Positions 17,701 through 25,597 of a stretch of DNA of 64,000 nucleotides are shown piece after piece. This DNA is from Streptomyces sp. C10-9-1 (GTDB lineage Bacteria > Actinomycetota > Actinomycetes > Streptomycetales > Streptomycetaceae), in contig NZ_JANHKP010000011.1 in the NCBI RefSeq assembly GCF_024497955.1, positions 203,323-267,322 of the forward strand, in the 5' to 3' direction. Below the pieces are notes generated by a model, which was not told where the DNA came from, did no database searches, and was given only the letters and a program-made list of their open reading frames with translations. Within the stretch, counting starts at the first letter, position 1; every line of letters begins with the position of its first letter. Both the position numbers and the translations under genes were made by a program.

Positions 17701-18008
17701 CGCTCTCGGGCGGCGAGACCTTCTTCGCCTCCCTCGCCCTCGCCCTCGGCCTCGCCGACGTGGTGACCGACGAGGCGGGCGGGATGCGCCTGGACACCCT
17801 CTTCATCGACGAGGGCTTCGGCAGCCTCGACGACCAGACCCTCGACGAGGTCCTCGACGTGCTGGACTCGCTGCGCGAGCGGGACCGCAGCGTCGGCATC
17901 GTCAGTCACGTGCCCGACCTGCGCCGCCGCATCCCCGCGCAGCTGGAGGTGGTCAAGGCCCGTACGGGCTCGGCCGTCCGCCTGCGCACGGGAGCGCCGG
18001 CGGGCTGA
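14796..18008 (+). CDS. sbcC: Exonuclease SbcCD subunit C (SMC-like ATPase)
   Basis: The 1070-residue Rad50-like ATPase has Walker A GQTGAGKT at residues 35-42, long Ala/Arg/Glu-rich coiled coils, a zinc hook CAVC (Cys527 and Cys530), the ABC signature LSGGETFFASLALALGLAD and Walker B DTLFIDEGFGSLD near the C-terminus. It opens and tethers DNA for SbcD. A Pro/Ala/Gly-rich stretch of about 65 residues follows the zinc hook (about 585-650) and interrupts the returning coiled coil, which is unusual. The GTG start at 14796 is fixed by overlap with sbcD. Confidence 0.96.
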   Translation: MRLHRLTATAFGPFATAQHVDFDTLSEAGLFLLHGQTGAGKTSVLDAVCFALYGAVPGARQSPGASLRSDHADARTPTEVRLDLTVGGRRLEITRRPAQPRPKARGTGLTTERAQSLLREYDAATATWKALSRSHQEIGEEVTRLVGMSREQFCQVVLLPQGDFARFLRADAESRAKLLGRLFDTRRFAAVEERLAELRRAAEQQVRAGDERLLALAHRMEQAAHAPRDGERALPRLRPGDPGLAGAVLAWAALARVEAREEHDAALLRAQAAESRQAGARAALDAARERARLQRRHAETAGRLEALEAARPRHEARLARVDRALRAGPVLPALRLGQDADRALAEARDGHDRARAALLPADRAAAPGTGAEPGPEAPAEREHALRRELGALESARRAERRAEEIVRERALLEREALADEEALAEASAWLAGWEALRRGHLDRIAAAQEAATRAEHLAGRLAPARERRDAARERDELTARAEQAASRLHRLHGAANEARSHWLDLKERRVLGIAAELASALAPGAPCAVCGSTDHPAPAQASAGHVDRAAEDAAYAESRRAEERRAEGERALAVLGEARAGAAARARGAAPAAPGGSRAASDGPAAAPGAPKAPEDGGAHLRTALAVPGTDDPGRAGVPGPRGAEDEPSAGELGRAVEELERALAEARRAAAASHPARAALERAEREHGERSDARHLAEQRIAARTSRREALDREQDLVDEELQRARGDAGTVAERAAQLERRLALLAAAGEEVRTLATAERQREEAAEHLDAALREAGFATAEDAREAALAPPELEELRAAVDAWRTEHAAVAERMAETDTRAAAGLAPADLPAAEAAAGRAERTLREAAERLAAARERSAALDGLSREATAEVRRLGPVRERYDRVAALAALTAGTSSDNERRMRLESYVLAARLEQVAAAATVRLQRMSSGRYTLVHSDARAGARRAGLGLHVVDAWTGRERDTATLSGGETFFASLALALGLADVVTDEAGGMRLDTLFIDEGFGSLDDQTLDEVLDVLDSLRERDRSVGIVSHVPDLRRRIPAQLEVVKARTGSAVRLRTGAPAG

Positions 18009-18188
18009 CGGCGGCGGGGCCGGGCGGCCGTCGGAGGGCTGCGGTGCTCCCGCCCGGTCCGCGCTTCCCCTTCCGCGCCGCGCCCTCGCGACCGGGCACG
18101 GCCCTCGTCGGGGTGCGGGGTCTCACGGGCCCTTCGTCCGGCGCCCGCGGCCGGCGTGCCCGCCGCCCGCCGCCGCAGGGGCCGGGTG

Positions 18189-18635
18189 TCAGCCGCCCAC
18201 CGCACGCCGCGGCAGGGGGGAGGAGTACACCACGCTCGTGGTGACCGAGCCGAGGGCGCCGATCCTCCCCGACACCTCCTCCAGGTGCCGCATCGAGCGG
18301 GCGGTGACCTTGAGCACGAAGCAGTCGTCACCCGTCACATGGTGTGCCTCGACGATCTCCGGCGTCGTCTCCAGCAGGTCGTGGAAGGGCTTGTAGTTGC
18401 CGTTCGGGTAGCGCAGCCGCACGAACGCCAGGACCGGAAGCCCCAGCCGCTCGGGTTCGACCACGGCCGCGTAGCCCGTGATGACACCCGCGTCCTCCAG
18501 CCGCCGGACCCGTTCGGTGACCGCGCTCGCCGACATGGCCACCTCCCTGGCGAGCTGGGTGAAGCCGATGCGGCCCTGCGCCTGGAGGACCGCCAGGATG
18601 CGCCGATCCGTGGTGTCCGGTGAATATCCCGTCAT
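18189..18635 (-). CDS. Lrp/AsnC-family transcriptional regulator
   Basis: The 148-residue product has an N-terminal helix-turn-helix (DTTDRRILAVLQAQGRIGFTQLAREVAMSASAVTERVRRLEDAGVI) and a C-terminal RAM ligand-binding domain (VLAFVRLRYPNGNYKPFHDLLETTPEIVEAHHVTGDDCFVLKVTARSM). Members bind amino acids and usually control an adjacent gene. It is divergent from a rhodanese gene across 94 bp. An inverted repeat GTCATC...GATGAC (18631-18649) overlaps its own start codon and suggests autoregulation. The rhodanese target implies a sulfur amino-acid link, which is an inference. Confidence 0.92.
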   Translation of the reverse strand: MTGYSPDTTDRRILAVLQAQGRIGFTQLAREVAMSASAVTERVRRLEDAGVITGYAAVVEPERLGLPVLAFVRLRYPNGNYKPFHDLLETTPEIVEAHHVTGDDCFVLKVTARSMRHLEEVSGRIGALGSVTTSVVYSSPLPRRAVGG

Positions 18636-18729
18636 CCGTCGATGATGACAGGGGATTCCACGGCCGATCACGGTGGACCCCGTGGAAGATGCCTTCAGCA
18701 CGGCGAGAAGCAGCCATAGGTTTTCCGTC

Positions 18730-19227
18730 ATGAACAGCACACCGCAGCCCACCGCCCCCCGGACCGACTGCCCCGTCCTGCGGGTTCCGCCCGCTTCGCC
18801 CGAGGCCGCCGCCGCCCACTTCCGGGCGAGCCTGGCCTTCCACACCGACGTCGCCGACGTCGCCGCCGCCCTGGCCGCGCCGGGCGGGCCCGGGTTCGTC
18901 CTCGTCGACTCCCGTTCCACCGAGGCGTGGGACCAGGGGCACGTCCCCGGCGCGGTCCACCTCCCCACCGCCCTCGTACCCGAGCAGGCGGAGCGGCTGC
19001 TCGACCGGGCGGTCCCGGTGGTGGCCTACTGCTGGGGGCCCGGATGCGACGGCGCCGCCCGCTCGGCCCTCGCCCTCGCCGAACGCGGCTTCCGGGTCAA
19101 GGAGATGCTCGGCGGTTTCGAGTACTGGGCCCGCGAGGGCTTCGCCTACGACACGGCCCGGGGGCCCGAGCGCCGCTCACCGGACCCCCTGACCGCCCCC
19201 ACCGCCCCGGGCACCTGCGGCTGCTGA
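18730..19227 (+). CDS. Single-domain rhodanese-like protein
   Basis: The 165-residue protein has one rhodanese domain: VLVDSRSTEAWDQGHVPGAVHLPTALVP, then the active-site loop VVAYCWGPGCDGAARSALALAERGFRVKEMLGGFEYW. The catalytic-type Cys is in YCWGPGCDGA, with a second Cys close by. It could transfer sulfane sulfur or detoxify thiols. The C-terminus ends CGC after a Pro/Thr-rich tail. The ATG at 18730 was chosen because it starts right after the divergent control region. It is likely controlled by the adjacent Lrp-type protein. Confidence 0.88.
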   Translation: MNSTPQPTAPRTDCPVLRVPPASPEAAAAHFRASLAFHTDVADVAAALAAPGGPGFVLVDSRSTEAWDQGHVPGAVHLPTALVPEQAERLLDRAVPVVAYCWGPGCDGAARSALALAERGFRVKEMLGGFEYWAREGFAYDTARGPERRSPDPLTAPTAPGTCGC

Positions 19228-19257
19228 CTCCCGGCCGGCACACGCATGCGGCGCGTG

Positions 19258-19294
19258 CCGGGCCCCTCCGCGGGAGCGGCGCGGAGGGGCCCGG
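19258..19294. terminator. Strong bidirectional terminator
   Basis: A 15-bp perfect stem (19258-19272 with 19280-19294) with a 7-nt loop lies between the convergent rhodanese and DUF885 genes. Confidence 0.85.
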
Positions 19295-19300
19295 TGCCGG

Positions 19301-20983
19301 TCAGAGCCGGGAGAGCTCGTCCACCAGGTCGTCCAGCCCGAGCGACCCCTGGGACAGCGCGGCCATGTGCCAGGCCTTCGCGTCGAAGCCGTCACCGTGC
19401 GCACGCCGCGCGTTCTCCCGGCCCAGCAGCCAGGCGCGCTCGCCCAGCTTGTAGCCGATCGCCTGGCCCGGCATGGAGAGGTAGCGGGTCAGCTCGCTCT
19501 CCACGAAGTCGGCGGGGCGTCCGCTGTGCGCGCCGAAGAACTCCTGCGCGAGCTCCGGCGTCCACCGCTCCCCGGGGTGGAAGGGGGAGTCCGCCGGGAT
19601 CTCCAGCTCCAGGTGCATGCCGATGTCCACGATCACCCGGCAGGCCCGCATCATCTGCGCGTCCAGGTAGCCCAGGCGGCGCTCCGCGTCCGGGAGGAAG
19701 CCCAGCTCGTCCATCAGGCGCTCGGCGTACAGCGCCCAGCCCTCGCAGTTGGCGCTGACCGTGCCGATGGTGGCCTGGTAGCGGGAGAGGCGGTCGGCCA
19801 CGTGCACCCACTGCGCGAGCTGGAGGTGGTGGCCCGGTACGCCCTCGTGGTACCAGGTGGACACCAGGTCGTACACCGGGAACCGGGACTCGCCCATGGT
19901 CGGCAGCCAGGTGCGGCCCGGCCGGGAGAAGTCCTCCGAGGGGGGCGTGTAGTAGGGGGCCGCGGCGCCTCCGGGCGGCGCGATGCACGACTCCACCCGG
20001 CGTACCCGGTCGGCGAGGTCGAAGTGGGTGCCGTCGAGCGCGTCGATCGCCTCGTCCATCAGCTTCTGCAGCCAGACGCGCACCTCCTCCTCGCCCTCGA
20101 TGTGCTCGCCGTGCTCGTCGAGGTGGGCGAGCGCCTCCCAGGGGCCCGCGCCGGGCAGGATCCGCGCGGCCTCCGCCCGCATCTCGGCGAGCAGCCGGTG
20201 GTACTCGGACCAGCCGTAGGCGTAGGCCTCGTCGAGGTCGAGGTCGGTGCCGTTGAAGTAGCGCGACCAGCGGGCGTACCGTTCGCGGCCCACGGTCTCG
20301 GGCGCCCCCTGGACCGCCGGCGCGTACACCTCCCGCATCCAGTCCCGCAGGGACACCAGCGCCTCGGTCGCCCCGCGGGCCGCGACGTCCAGCTCCACCC
20401 GCAGGGAGGCGGGCCCCCCGGCGGCGAACTCCTCGAACCAGCCGCGGCCGCCGCCGATCCACTCGGTCAGCTGGCCGACGAAGGTGGCGGTCGCCCGGGG
20501 GCCGCCGTAGAGCCCGCGGTCGAGTCCGAGGGCCAGCGAGGCGCGGTATCCGTCCAGGGCCCTCGGGACGGCCCGCAGCCGCTCCGCGACGGCCGACCAG
20601 TCCTCCTCCGTCGCGGTCGGCGTGACCGTGAAGACCTCCCGCACCGCGTGGGCGGGCGAGTGGATGTTGCTCACCGTCCGCAGCCCCTCGCCCGCCTCGT
20701 GGACGGCGAGTTCGGCGGTGAGGCGCTCGCGCAGCAGGCGCGCGCAGCGCCGCTCGGTCTCGGCCTCGGCGCCGGGCAGCCGTTCCGCCGCGGCGAGCAG
20801 GTCCAGGGTGCGGCGCCCGAGTGCGGCCACCTCCTCCCGGCCGGCGGGGGAGAAGTCGGGGAGCAGCCCGGAGCTCTCCGGGATCCCCAGGTACGTACCG
20901 GTGATCGGGTCGAGTTCGACGAGTGCGTCGACGTAGGCGTCGGCGACCTGGCGCGGCAGCGCGGTGCTGGAAGTGGCTGGCAT
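19301..20983 (-). CDS. DUF885-family putative metallohydrolase
   Basis: The 560-residue protein belongs to DUF885, a family related to zinc carboxypeptidases. The metal-binding-like motif YHEGVPGHHLQLAQ lies at about residue 375, with the downstream SANCEGWALYAERLMDELGFLPD supplying the second Glu-containing motif, and RVIVDIGMHLELEIP and MPGQAIGYKLGERAWLLGRE at the end. There is no clear signal peptide, so it is probably cytoplasmic. A peptidase role is likely, but the substrate is unknown. The start MPATSSTALPRQVADAYVDAL was chosen by domain onset. Confidence 0.88.
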   Translation of the reverse strand: MPATSSTALPRQVADAYVDALVELDPITGTYLGIPESSGLLPDFSPAGREEVAALGRRTLDLLAAAERLPGAEAETERRCARLLRERLTAELAVHEAGEGLRTVSNIHSPAHAVREVFTVTPTATEEDWSAVAERLRAVPRALDGYRASLALGLDRGLYGGPRATATFVGQLTEWIGGGRGWFEEFAAGGPASLRVELDVAARGATEALVSLRDWMREVYAPAVQGAPETVGRERYARWSRYFNGTDLDLDEAYAYGWSEYHRLLAEMRAEAARILPGAGPWEALAHLDEHGEHIEGEEEVRVWLQKLMDEAIDALDGTHFDLADRVRRVESCIAPPGGAAAPYYTPPSEDFSRPGRTWLPTMGESRFPVYDLVSTWYHEGVPGHHLQLAQWVHVADRLSRYQATIGTVSANCEGWALYAERLMDELGFLPDAERRLGYLDAQMMRACRVIVDIGMHLELEIPADSPFHPGERWTPELAQEFFGAHSGRPADFVESELTRYLSMPGQAIGYKLGERAWLLGRENARRAHGDGFDAKAWHMAALSQGSLGLDDLVDELSRL

Positions 20984-21018
20984 GGGGCCATCCTGGTACG
21001 CGGGCGGCCGCCGCGTCA

Positions 21019-21522
21019 TCACCCTTCGCCGCGGGTGGCCTGACGTGCCGGGGCCGGCGGCAGCAGCGGACCGCACTCCCACTGCTGGAATATCAGCCTC
21101 GTCTCCACCCGGGCCACTTCCCGCTGCGAGGTGAACTCGTCCAGAACCAGACGTTGGAGGTCCGCCATGTCGGACACCGCGACGTGCACCAGGTAGTCGT
21201 CGGGGCCGGTGAGGTGGAAGAGGGCGAGCGACTCCGGCAGTGCCCTGATGCGCTCGACGAACGGTCCGATCAGCTCCCGGCGGTGCGGCCGCACCTGGAC
21301 CATCAGCAGGGCCTGGAGTCCGCGTCCCAGGCGGGCGGGGTCGAGGGCCAGCCGGTGCCCGGTGATAACGCCGGAGCGGCGGAGCCGGGCGACCCGGTCC
21401 AGGCAGGTGGAGGGCGCCACCCCGACCTCGGCGGCCAGATCGCGGTAGGTGGTCCGGGCGTCGTTCTGAAGGAGCCGGAGAATGTGGAGATCCACCGGGT
21501 CCAGTGCGACGGATTCGGCCAT
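21019..21522 (-). CDS. Lrp/AsnC-family regulator next to a Cys/Met-metabolism enzyme
   Basis: The 167-residue regulator has a helix-turn-helix (LDPVDLHILRLLQNDARTTYRDLAAEVGVAPSTCLDRVARLRRSGVI) and a RAM domain (VRPHRRELIGPFVERIRALPESLALFHLTGPDDYLVHVAVSDM). It is divergent from a methionine-gamma-lyase-like gene, 51 nt apart start to start. The same pairing is known for mdeR/mdeA in Pseudomonas, where the Lrp-type protein activates the lyase gene. A similar role here is an inference from context. Confidence 0.92.
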   Translation of the reverse strand: MAESVALDPVDLHILRLLQNDARTTYRDLAAEVGVAPSTCLDRVARLRRSGVITGHRLALDPARLGRGLQALLMVQVRPHRRELIGPFVERIRALPESLALFHLTGPDDYLVHVAVSDMADLQRLVLDEFTSQREVARVETRLIFQQWECGPLLPPAPARQATRGEG

Positions 21523-21573
21523 GCGCCGAACGTAGCACGGGGTCAGGGGGCTACTTCTCGGTAACTGTTCACA

Positions 21574-22776
21574 GTGCCGCCCATGGAGAACGCAGCAGCG
21601 GCCGCGCCCGTATCCCGGGCCCTGGCCACCGACGCCGTGCACGCCGGCCGCGAGGATCTCGCGGAACTGGGCCTGCACGCCCCGCCGCTCGATCTTTCGA
21701 CAACCTACCCCTCCTACGACGCCGCCGCCGAAGCGGCCCGGATCGACGCCTTCGCCGAGACCGGCGCACGCCTCGACGGCCCGCCCGTCTACGCCCGGCT
21801 CGACAACCCCACCACCGCCCGGTTCGAGACGGCGCTGGCCGCGCTGGAGGGCACCGAGGCGGCCGTCGCCTTCGCCAGCGGGATGGCCGCGCTCACGGCC
21901 GTGCTGCTGGCGCGGGCCGGCGAGGGCCTGCGCCACGTCGTCGCCGTCCGCCCGCTGTACGGGTGCAGCGACCACCTGCTGACCGCCGGGCTGCTCGGCA
22001 CGGAGGTCACCTGGACCGACCCGGCGGGCATCGCCGACGCGCTGCGCCCGGACACCGGGCTGGTGATGGTGGAGACCCCGGCCAACCCCACCCTCGCCGA
22101 GGTGGACCTGCGGGCGGTGCGCCACGCCTGCGGATCGGTGCCGCTGCTCGTCGACAACACCTTCGCCACCCCCGTGCTCCAGCGCCCCGCGGAGGAGGGT
22201 GCCCGGATGGTGCTGCACAGCGCCACCAAGTACCTCGGCGGCCACGGCGACGTGATGGGCGGTGTGGTCGCCTGCGACGAGGAGTCCGCCCGGACGCTGC
22301 GCCGGATCCGTTTCGCCACCGGCGGCGTGCTGCACCCCCTCGCGGGCTACCTGCTGCTGCGGGGGCTGTCCACGCTGCCGGTGCGCGTCCGGGCGGCGTC
22401 GAGGACCGCCGCGGACCTGGCCCGCCGCCTGGCCGCGGACCCGCGTGTGGCCGCGGTGCACTACCCGTCCGTCGGCGGGGCCATGGTCTCCTTCGAGACC
22501 TACGGCGACCCCCTGGAGGTCGTCGCCGGGGTCCGGCTGATCACCCCCGCGGTCAGTCTGGGCAGCGTGGACACGCTCATCCAGCACCCGGCGTCGATCA
22601 GCCACCGGATCGTGGACGAGGGCGACCGGCGGTCGGCGGGCGTCAGCGACCGACTGCTGCGGATGTCCGTCGGTCTGGAGGACGTCGAGGACCTGTGGCG
22701 GGACCTGACCGGGGCGCTCGGCGGCCGGGGCCGTCCGGCGGCCGCGGCCCGGCCCGCGGAGCTGCTGGGCTCCTGA
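21574..22776 (+). CDS. PLP-dependent Cys/Met metabolism enzyme (methionine gamma-lyase-like)
   Basis: The 400-residue fold-type I PLP enzyme has PVYARLDNPTTARFETALAALEGTEAAVAFASGMAA (cofactor phosphate site), LVDNTFATPVLQRP (Asp that pairs with the pyridine N) and the Schiff-base lysine in SATKYLGGHGDVMGG. It would eliminate or replace the gamma or beta substituent of sulfur amino acids. Cystathionine gamma-synthase or lyase activity cannot be excluded. The GTG at 21574 sits 7 nt after a TAACTG-like -10 box and may be leaderless; ATG at 21583 is an alternative. It is paired with a divergent Lrp-type regulator. Confidence 0.87.
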   Translation: MPPMENAAAAAPVSRALATDAVHAGREDLAELGLHAPPLDLSTTYPSYDAAAEAARIDAFAETGARLDGPPVYARLDNPTTARFETALAALEGTEAAVAFASGMAALTAVLLARAGEGLRHVVAVRPLYGCSDHLLTAGLLGTEVTWTDPAGIADALRPDTGLVMVETPANPTLAEVDLRAVRHACGSVPLLVDNTFATPVLQRPAEEGARMVLHSATKYLGGHGDVMGGVVACDEESARTLRRIRFATGGVLHPLAGYLLLRGLSTLPVRVRAASRTAADLARRLAADPRVAAVHYPSVGGAMVSFETYGDPLEVVAGVRLITPAVSLGSVDTLIQHPASISHRIVDEGDRRSAGVSDRLLRMSVGLEDVEDLWRDLTGALGGRGRPAAAARPAELLGS

Positions 22777-22800
22777 CGGCGCGGCGGGCCGGTCCCTCGC

Positions 22801-22854
22801 GGGGCGGAGCCGCCCCACCGCCCTCCCCGGCGGCGGGGCGGAGCCGCCTCGCCG
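22801..22854. repeat. Twin GC-rich hairpin repeats (GGGGCGGAGCCGCC)
   Basis: The 14-mer GGGGCGGAGCCGCC occurs at 22801-22814 and 22835-22848. Each copy forms a short hairpin, and the second extends to 22831-22854. They lie between convergent genes and probably act as a terminator or as a dispersed streptomycete repeat. Confidence 0.6.
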
Positions 22855-22917
22855 CCGGTCCGCCCGCCCGGCCGTCGTCTCGGTGTCCCGGGGGCCCGGC
22901 AGCGCCGCCCGCACGGC

Positions 22918-24309
22918 TCAGTGCTCGCCGCGCCCCGGTGTCCGCGCGTGCCCGCGGTACGTCTCCGGGAGGGCGGACGCGGAGGGGTCCAGGCGGGCGG
23001 TGACCACCAGCGTGCCCTCCTCGATCTGGTAGTCGAGCGGCAGGCCGAGTCCCCGCATCGCCGCGACCATGCCGGTGTTGGACGCCTGGGTCACGGCGTA
23101 GACGCTGGCGCAGCCCGCCTCCGCGGCGAGACCGACCAGCCGCCGCAGCAGCTCGGATCCGATCCCGCGCCGCTGCCAGGCGTCCTCGACGACGAGGGCC
23201 ACCTCGGTCTCGTCCCCGTCCCACAGCAGGTGGCCCAGGGCCACGAGCCGGCCGGACGCGGTCTGCACGGCGAGGGTGCGGCCGTAGCGCGGGCTCAGCA
23301 GGTGGTTGAGGTAGCGGTCCGCGTCGGCCACGGGGCCGTGGTAGCGCAGCGAGCGCGTACGCTCCGAGCACCGCTCGTGCATGGCGAGCGCGGCCGGGAC
23401 GTCCGCCTGGTCGGCGCGCCGGACGATGATCTCGTTGCCCGCGGGGAGCGTCAGCACGTCCTGGCGGCGCGGGACCCGGGGGCCGAGCCGCGCGTCCAGT
23501 TCGACCAGCGCCCGGGCCCGGGCGAACTCGGTCGGGGTGAACGGGAGGTACGGGCGCTCGACGGTGATCGCGCCCCCGGCGGGGTCGCGCAGATGCATAA
23601 CGGTGTCCTCCAGCACGCCTTCCACCGGCGGCATGTCCCCGACGGGGCGACCGCTGAGGGAGACGGGCGGGCGCGAGCGGATGGTGCACCGCCCGAGCAG
23701 CTGGCGCAGGGCGAGGGGGAGTTCCGCCGCGTCCAGAGCCGTCCTGGTGGCGAGCCCCAGCACCCGGGTGGGGGTGTCCACGAGGTCGTGGGCGTCGGCC
23801 CGCTCGGTCCAGGTGTCCCGGCCCCCGGCCGCCGCGACCTCGCGGGACAGGCGCTGGGCGTCGACCTCGGCGGGGGCGCGCAGCAGGAACTCGTCGGCGG
23901 TGCCGTCGCCGAGGGGGTGGGTCTGGAGGGTGAGGATGTCCACCCGCAGCGCGGCCAGGGCCGCGCACAGCGCCGCCAGGCTCCCGGGTGCGTCCTCGAC
24001 CGTGGTCCGCATCCGCCACAGCGCGGTCTCCCGGACCGCGCCGTCCCCGGCCGCCGCCGGGCCGGGGGCCCCGTCGTCGGGGGGCGGGGCGTGGCGGTGC
24101 CGGTGCGCCCACCAGGTGTGGAAGGCGGCGGTCGCGACGAGGACGGCGGCCGAGGCGACGAGCAGGAAGGGGCCGTCGGGTCCGTGACCGACCAGGTTCG
24201 CGAGGGCGTCGGCGACCGCCACCGCGGTGAAGAGGGCGGCGAGCTCGATCACGTCGCGCCGCCAGTGGGGGGTGCGGAGGGTCTTCTTCGCGGATGTCGC
24301 CTCAGTCAT
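22918..24309 (-). CDS. Membrane-anchored ACT-like plus GNAT acetyltransferase protein
   Basis: The 463-residue protein joins three parts. Two hydrophobic helices lie at residues about 20-70 (VIELAALFTAVAVADALANLV and FLLVASAAVLVATAAFHTWWA). A region at about 98-160 starts RTTVEDAPGSLAALCAALAALRVDILTLQTHPLG and resembles an amino-acid-binding ACT domain. The C-terminal GNAT domain (IIVRRADQADVPAALAMHERCSERTRSLRY to VEDAWQRRGIGSELLRRLVGLAAEAGC) carries the acetyl-CoA loop RRGIGS. It could acetylate proteins or metabolites in response to an amino acid, which is an inference. A perfect 10-bp palindrome CGTGATCACG lies at 24336-24345, 26 nt upstream of the ATG. Confidence 0.85.
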   Translation of the reverse strand: MTEATSAKKTLRTPHWRRDVIELAALFTAVAVADALANLVGHGPDGPFLLVASAAVLVATAAFHTWWAHRHRHAPPPDDGAPGPAAAGDGAVRETALWRMRTTVEDAPGSLAALCAALAALRVDILTLQTHPLGDGTADEFLLRAPAEVDAQRLSREVAAAGGRDTWTERADAHDLVDTPTRVLGLATRTALDAAELPLALRQLLGRCTIRSRPPVSLSGRPVGDMPPVEGVLEDTVMHLRDPAGGAITVERPYLPFTPTEFARARALVELDARLGPRVPRRQDVLTLPAGNEIIVRRADQADVPAALAMHERCSERTRSLRYHGPVADADRYLNHLLSPRYGRTLAVQTASGRLVALGHLLWDGDETEVALVVEDAWQRRGIGSELLRRLVGLAAEAGCASVYAVTQASNTGMVAAMRGLGLPLDYQIEEGTLVVTARLDPSASALPETYRGHARTPGRGEH

Positions 24310-24492
24310 GTGGCCACTGTGGACGAAGGGTGTTGCGTGATCACGAACGCTTTGTGACTGATGAGTTAAAGGCCGATCGAGGCCGCTATCGTCCTTTTCC
24401 GGCCGAATCGCATGAGGTTTCGGCCGGATCCGCACAGGAATCCGCCCGCTGCCGGGAAGGCAGGGGCGCCCGGGGGCTGTGCGGGCGCCTGG

Positions 24493-25323
24493 TCAGCGGC
24501 TGCCGTCGAGGAGCACCCGGGCCACCAGTGCCGGATCGTCGCTCATCGGCACATGGCCGCACCCCGGCAGGCGCACCAGGCGGGCGGCCGGGATGGTGTG
24601 CTTGGCGCGCGGCCCCTGGCGGGGCACCAGCAGGCGGTCCCTGGTGCCCCAGGCGATGGTCACCGGGACACCGGGCACGTCGTCCGTGAAGCGCACCCGC
24701 CCGCCGGCGTCCAGGGTCCGGGCGAACCCCGTCGCCCCGCGCAGCGCCCGCGTCTCGGCGGCCGCCGCCTGCGGTGCGCGGCGGCCGGGGCGGGCGTAGA
24801 TCGAGCTGACCAGCACGGCGCGTCCGGCGGTGGTCCGCGCCAGGCGCTCCACGGCCGGGCCGGGCAGGGAGCGGGCCGCCAGGCGCATGGCCCTCAGGGC
24901 GGTGAAGGCGTAGACCCGCTCGGCCTCCGACCAGAACCCGGCCGGGGAGAGCGCGGTGACCGACCGCACCAGCTTCGCCCGGCCCAGCTCCAGGGCGAGC
25001 AGGCCGCCCAGGGAGTTCCCCGCGACGTGCGGGCGGTCGACGCCCAGCTCGCGGCAGAAGGCGTCCAGCACCGCCGTGACCGTCGGGAGGGCGTAGGGGA
25101 GGCCGTCGGGCAGCGGTGACGAGGCGCCGAAGCCCGGCAGGTCCACGGCGACCACCTCGCGCTCCGCCGCCAGGACGTCCAGCACCGGCTCCCACGCCTG
25201 CCAGTGGTGCCCGATGCCGTGCAGGAGCAGCAGCGGAGCCCCGGAGCCCCGGCGCTCGTAGGCGAGCGTCAGCGACCGGCTGCCGTGGTCGCCGGGGACG
25301 GGAAACGAGATCGCTGAGGCCAT
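24493..25323 (-). CDS. Alpha/beta-fold hydrolase
   Basis: The 276-residue hydrolase has the oxyanion segment LLLLHGIGHHWQAWEPV, the nucleophile elbow GNSLGG (Ser about residue 103), a cap region rich in Ala/Arg, VPVTIAWGTRDRLLVP with the acid, and the His of LPGCGHVPMSDDP. It is a cytoplasmic esterase or lyase of unknown substrate. It is divergent from the ECF sigma gene across a region that includes a hexamer microsatellite. Confidence 0.87.
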   Translation of the reverse strand: MASAISFPVPGDHGSRSLTLAYERRGSGAPLLLLHGIGHHWQAWEPVLDVLAAEREVVAVDLPGFGASSPLPDGLPYALPTVTAVLDAFCRELGVDRPHVAGNSLGGLLALELGRAKLVRSVTALSPAGFWSEAERVYAFTALRAMRLAARSLPGPAVERLARTTAGRAVLVSSIYARPGRRAPQAAAAETRALRGATGFARTLDAGGRVRFTDDVPGVPVTIAWGTRDRLLVPRQGPRAKHTIPAARLVRLPGCGHVPMSDDPALVARVLLDGSR

Positions 25324-25383
25324 GTCCTGCTGCTCCCTGGAGGTCCGGACGGTCCGTCAGCCATGATTACCGGGCGGTAGGTT

Positions 25384-25431
25384 CAAGGGCAAGGGCAAGG
25401 GCAAGGGCAAGGGCAAGGGCAAGGGCAAGGG
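25384..25431 (+). repeat. Perfect hexamer microsatellite (CAAGGG) x 8
   Basis: Eight exact tandem copies of CAAGGG run from 25384 to 25431, starting 61 nt from the start codon of the minus-strand hydrolase and ending 166 nt before the ECF sigma gene on the plus strand. No gene occupies 25324-25597. Six-base units in a divergent control region could change promoter spacing when copy number changes. Confidence 0.97.
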
Positions 25432-25597
25432 GTGTGGGCGGAAGGCGGTGGGGGAGTGGTGGCACCGGGGGCGGGCCGGGTGGGCTCCGCGGCGGACGCG
25501 CCGCACGGCCGGGGGTGCGCCGCCGGGCGCTCCACCGCCGCCCGGCCGTTGCGAATCCGCTGGACAGCGCGCCCGCCGGTGGACTGGGATGGGGGCT

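Noticed and set aside
25384..25431. Tandem repeats as a possible CRISPR array
   Set aside because: Units are 6 bp with no spacers and there are no cas genes.
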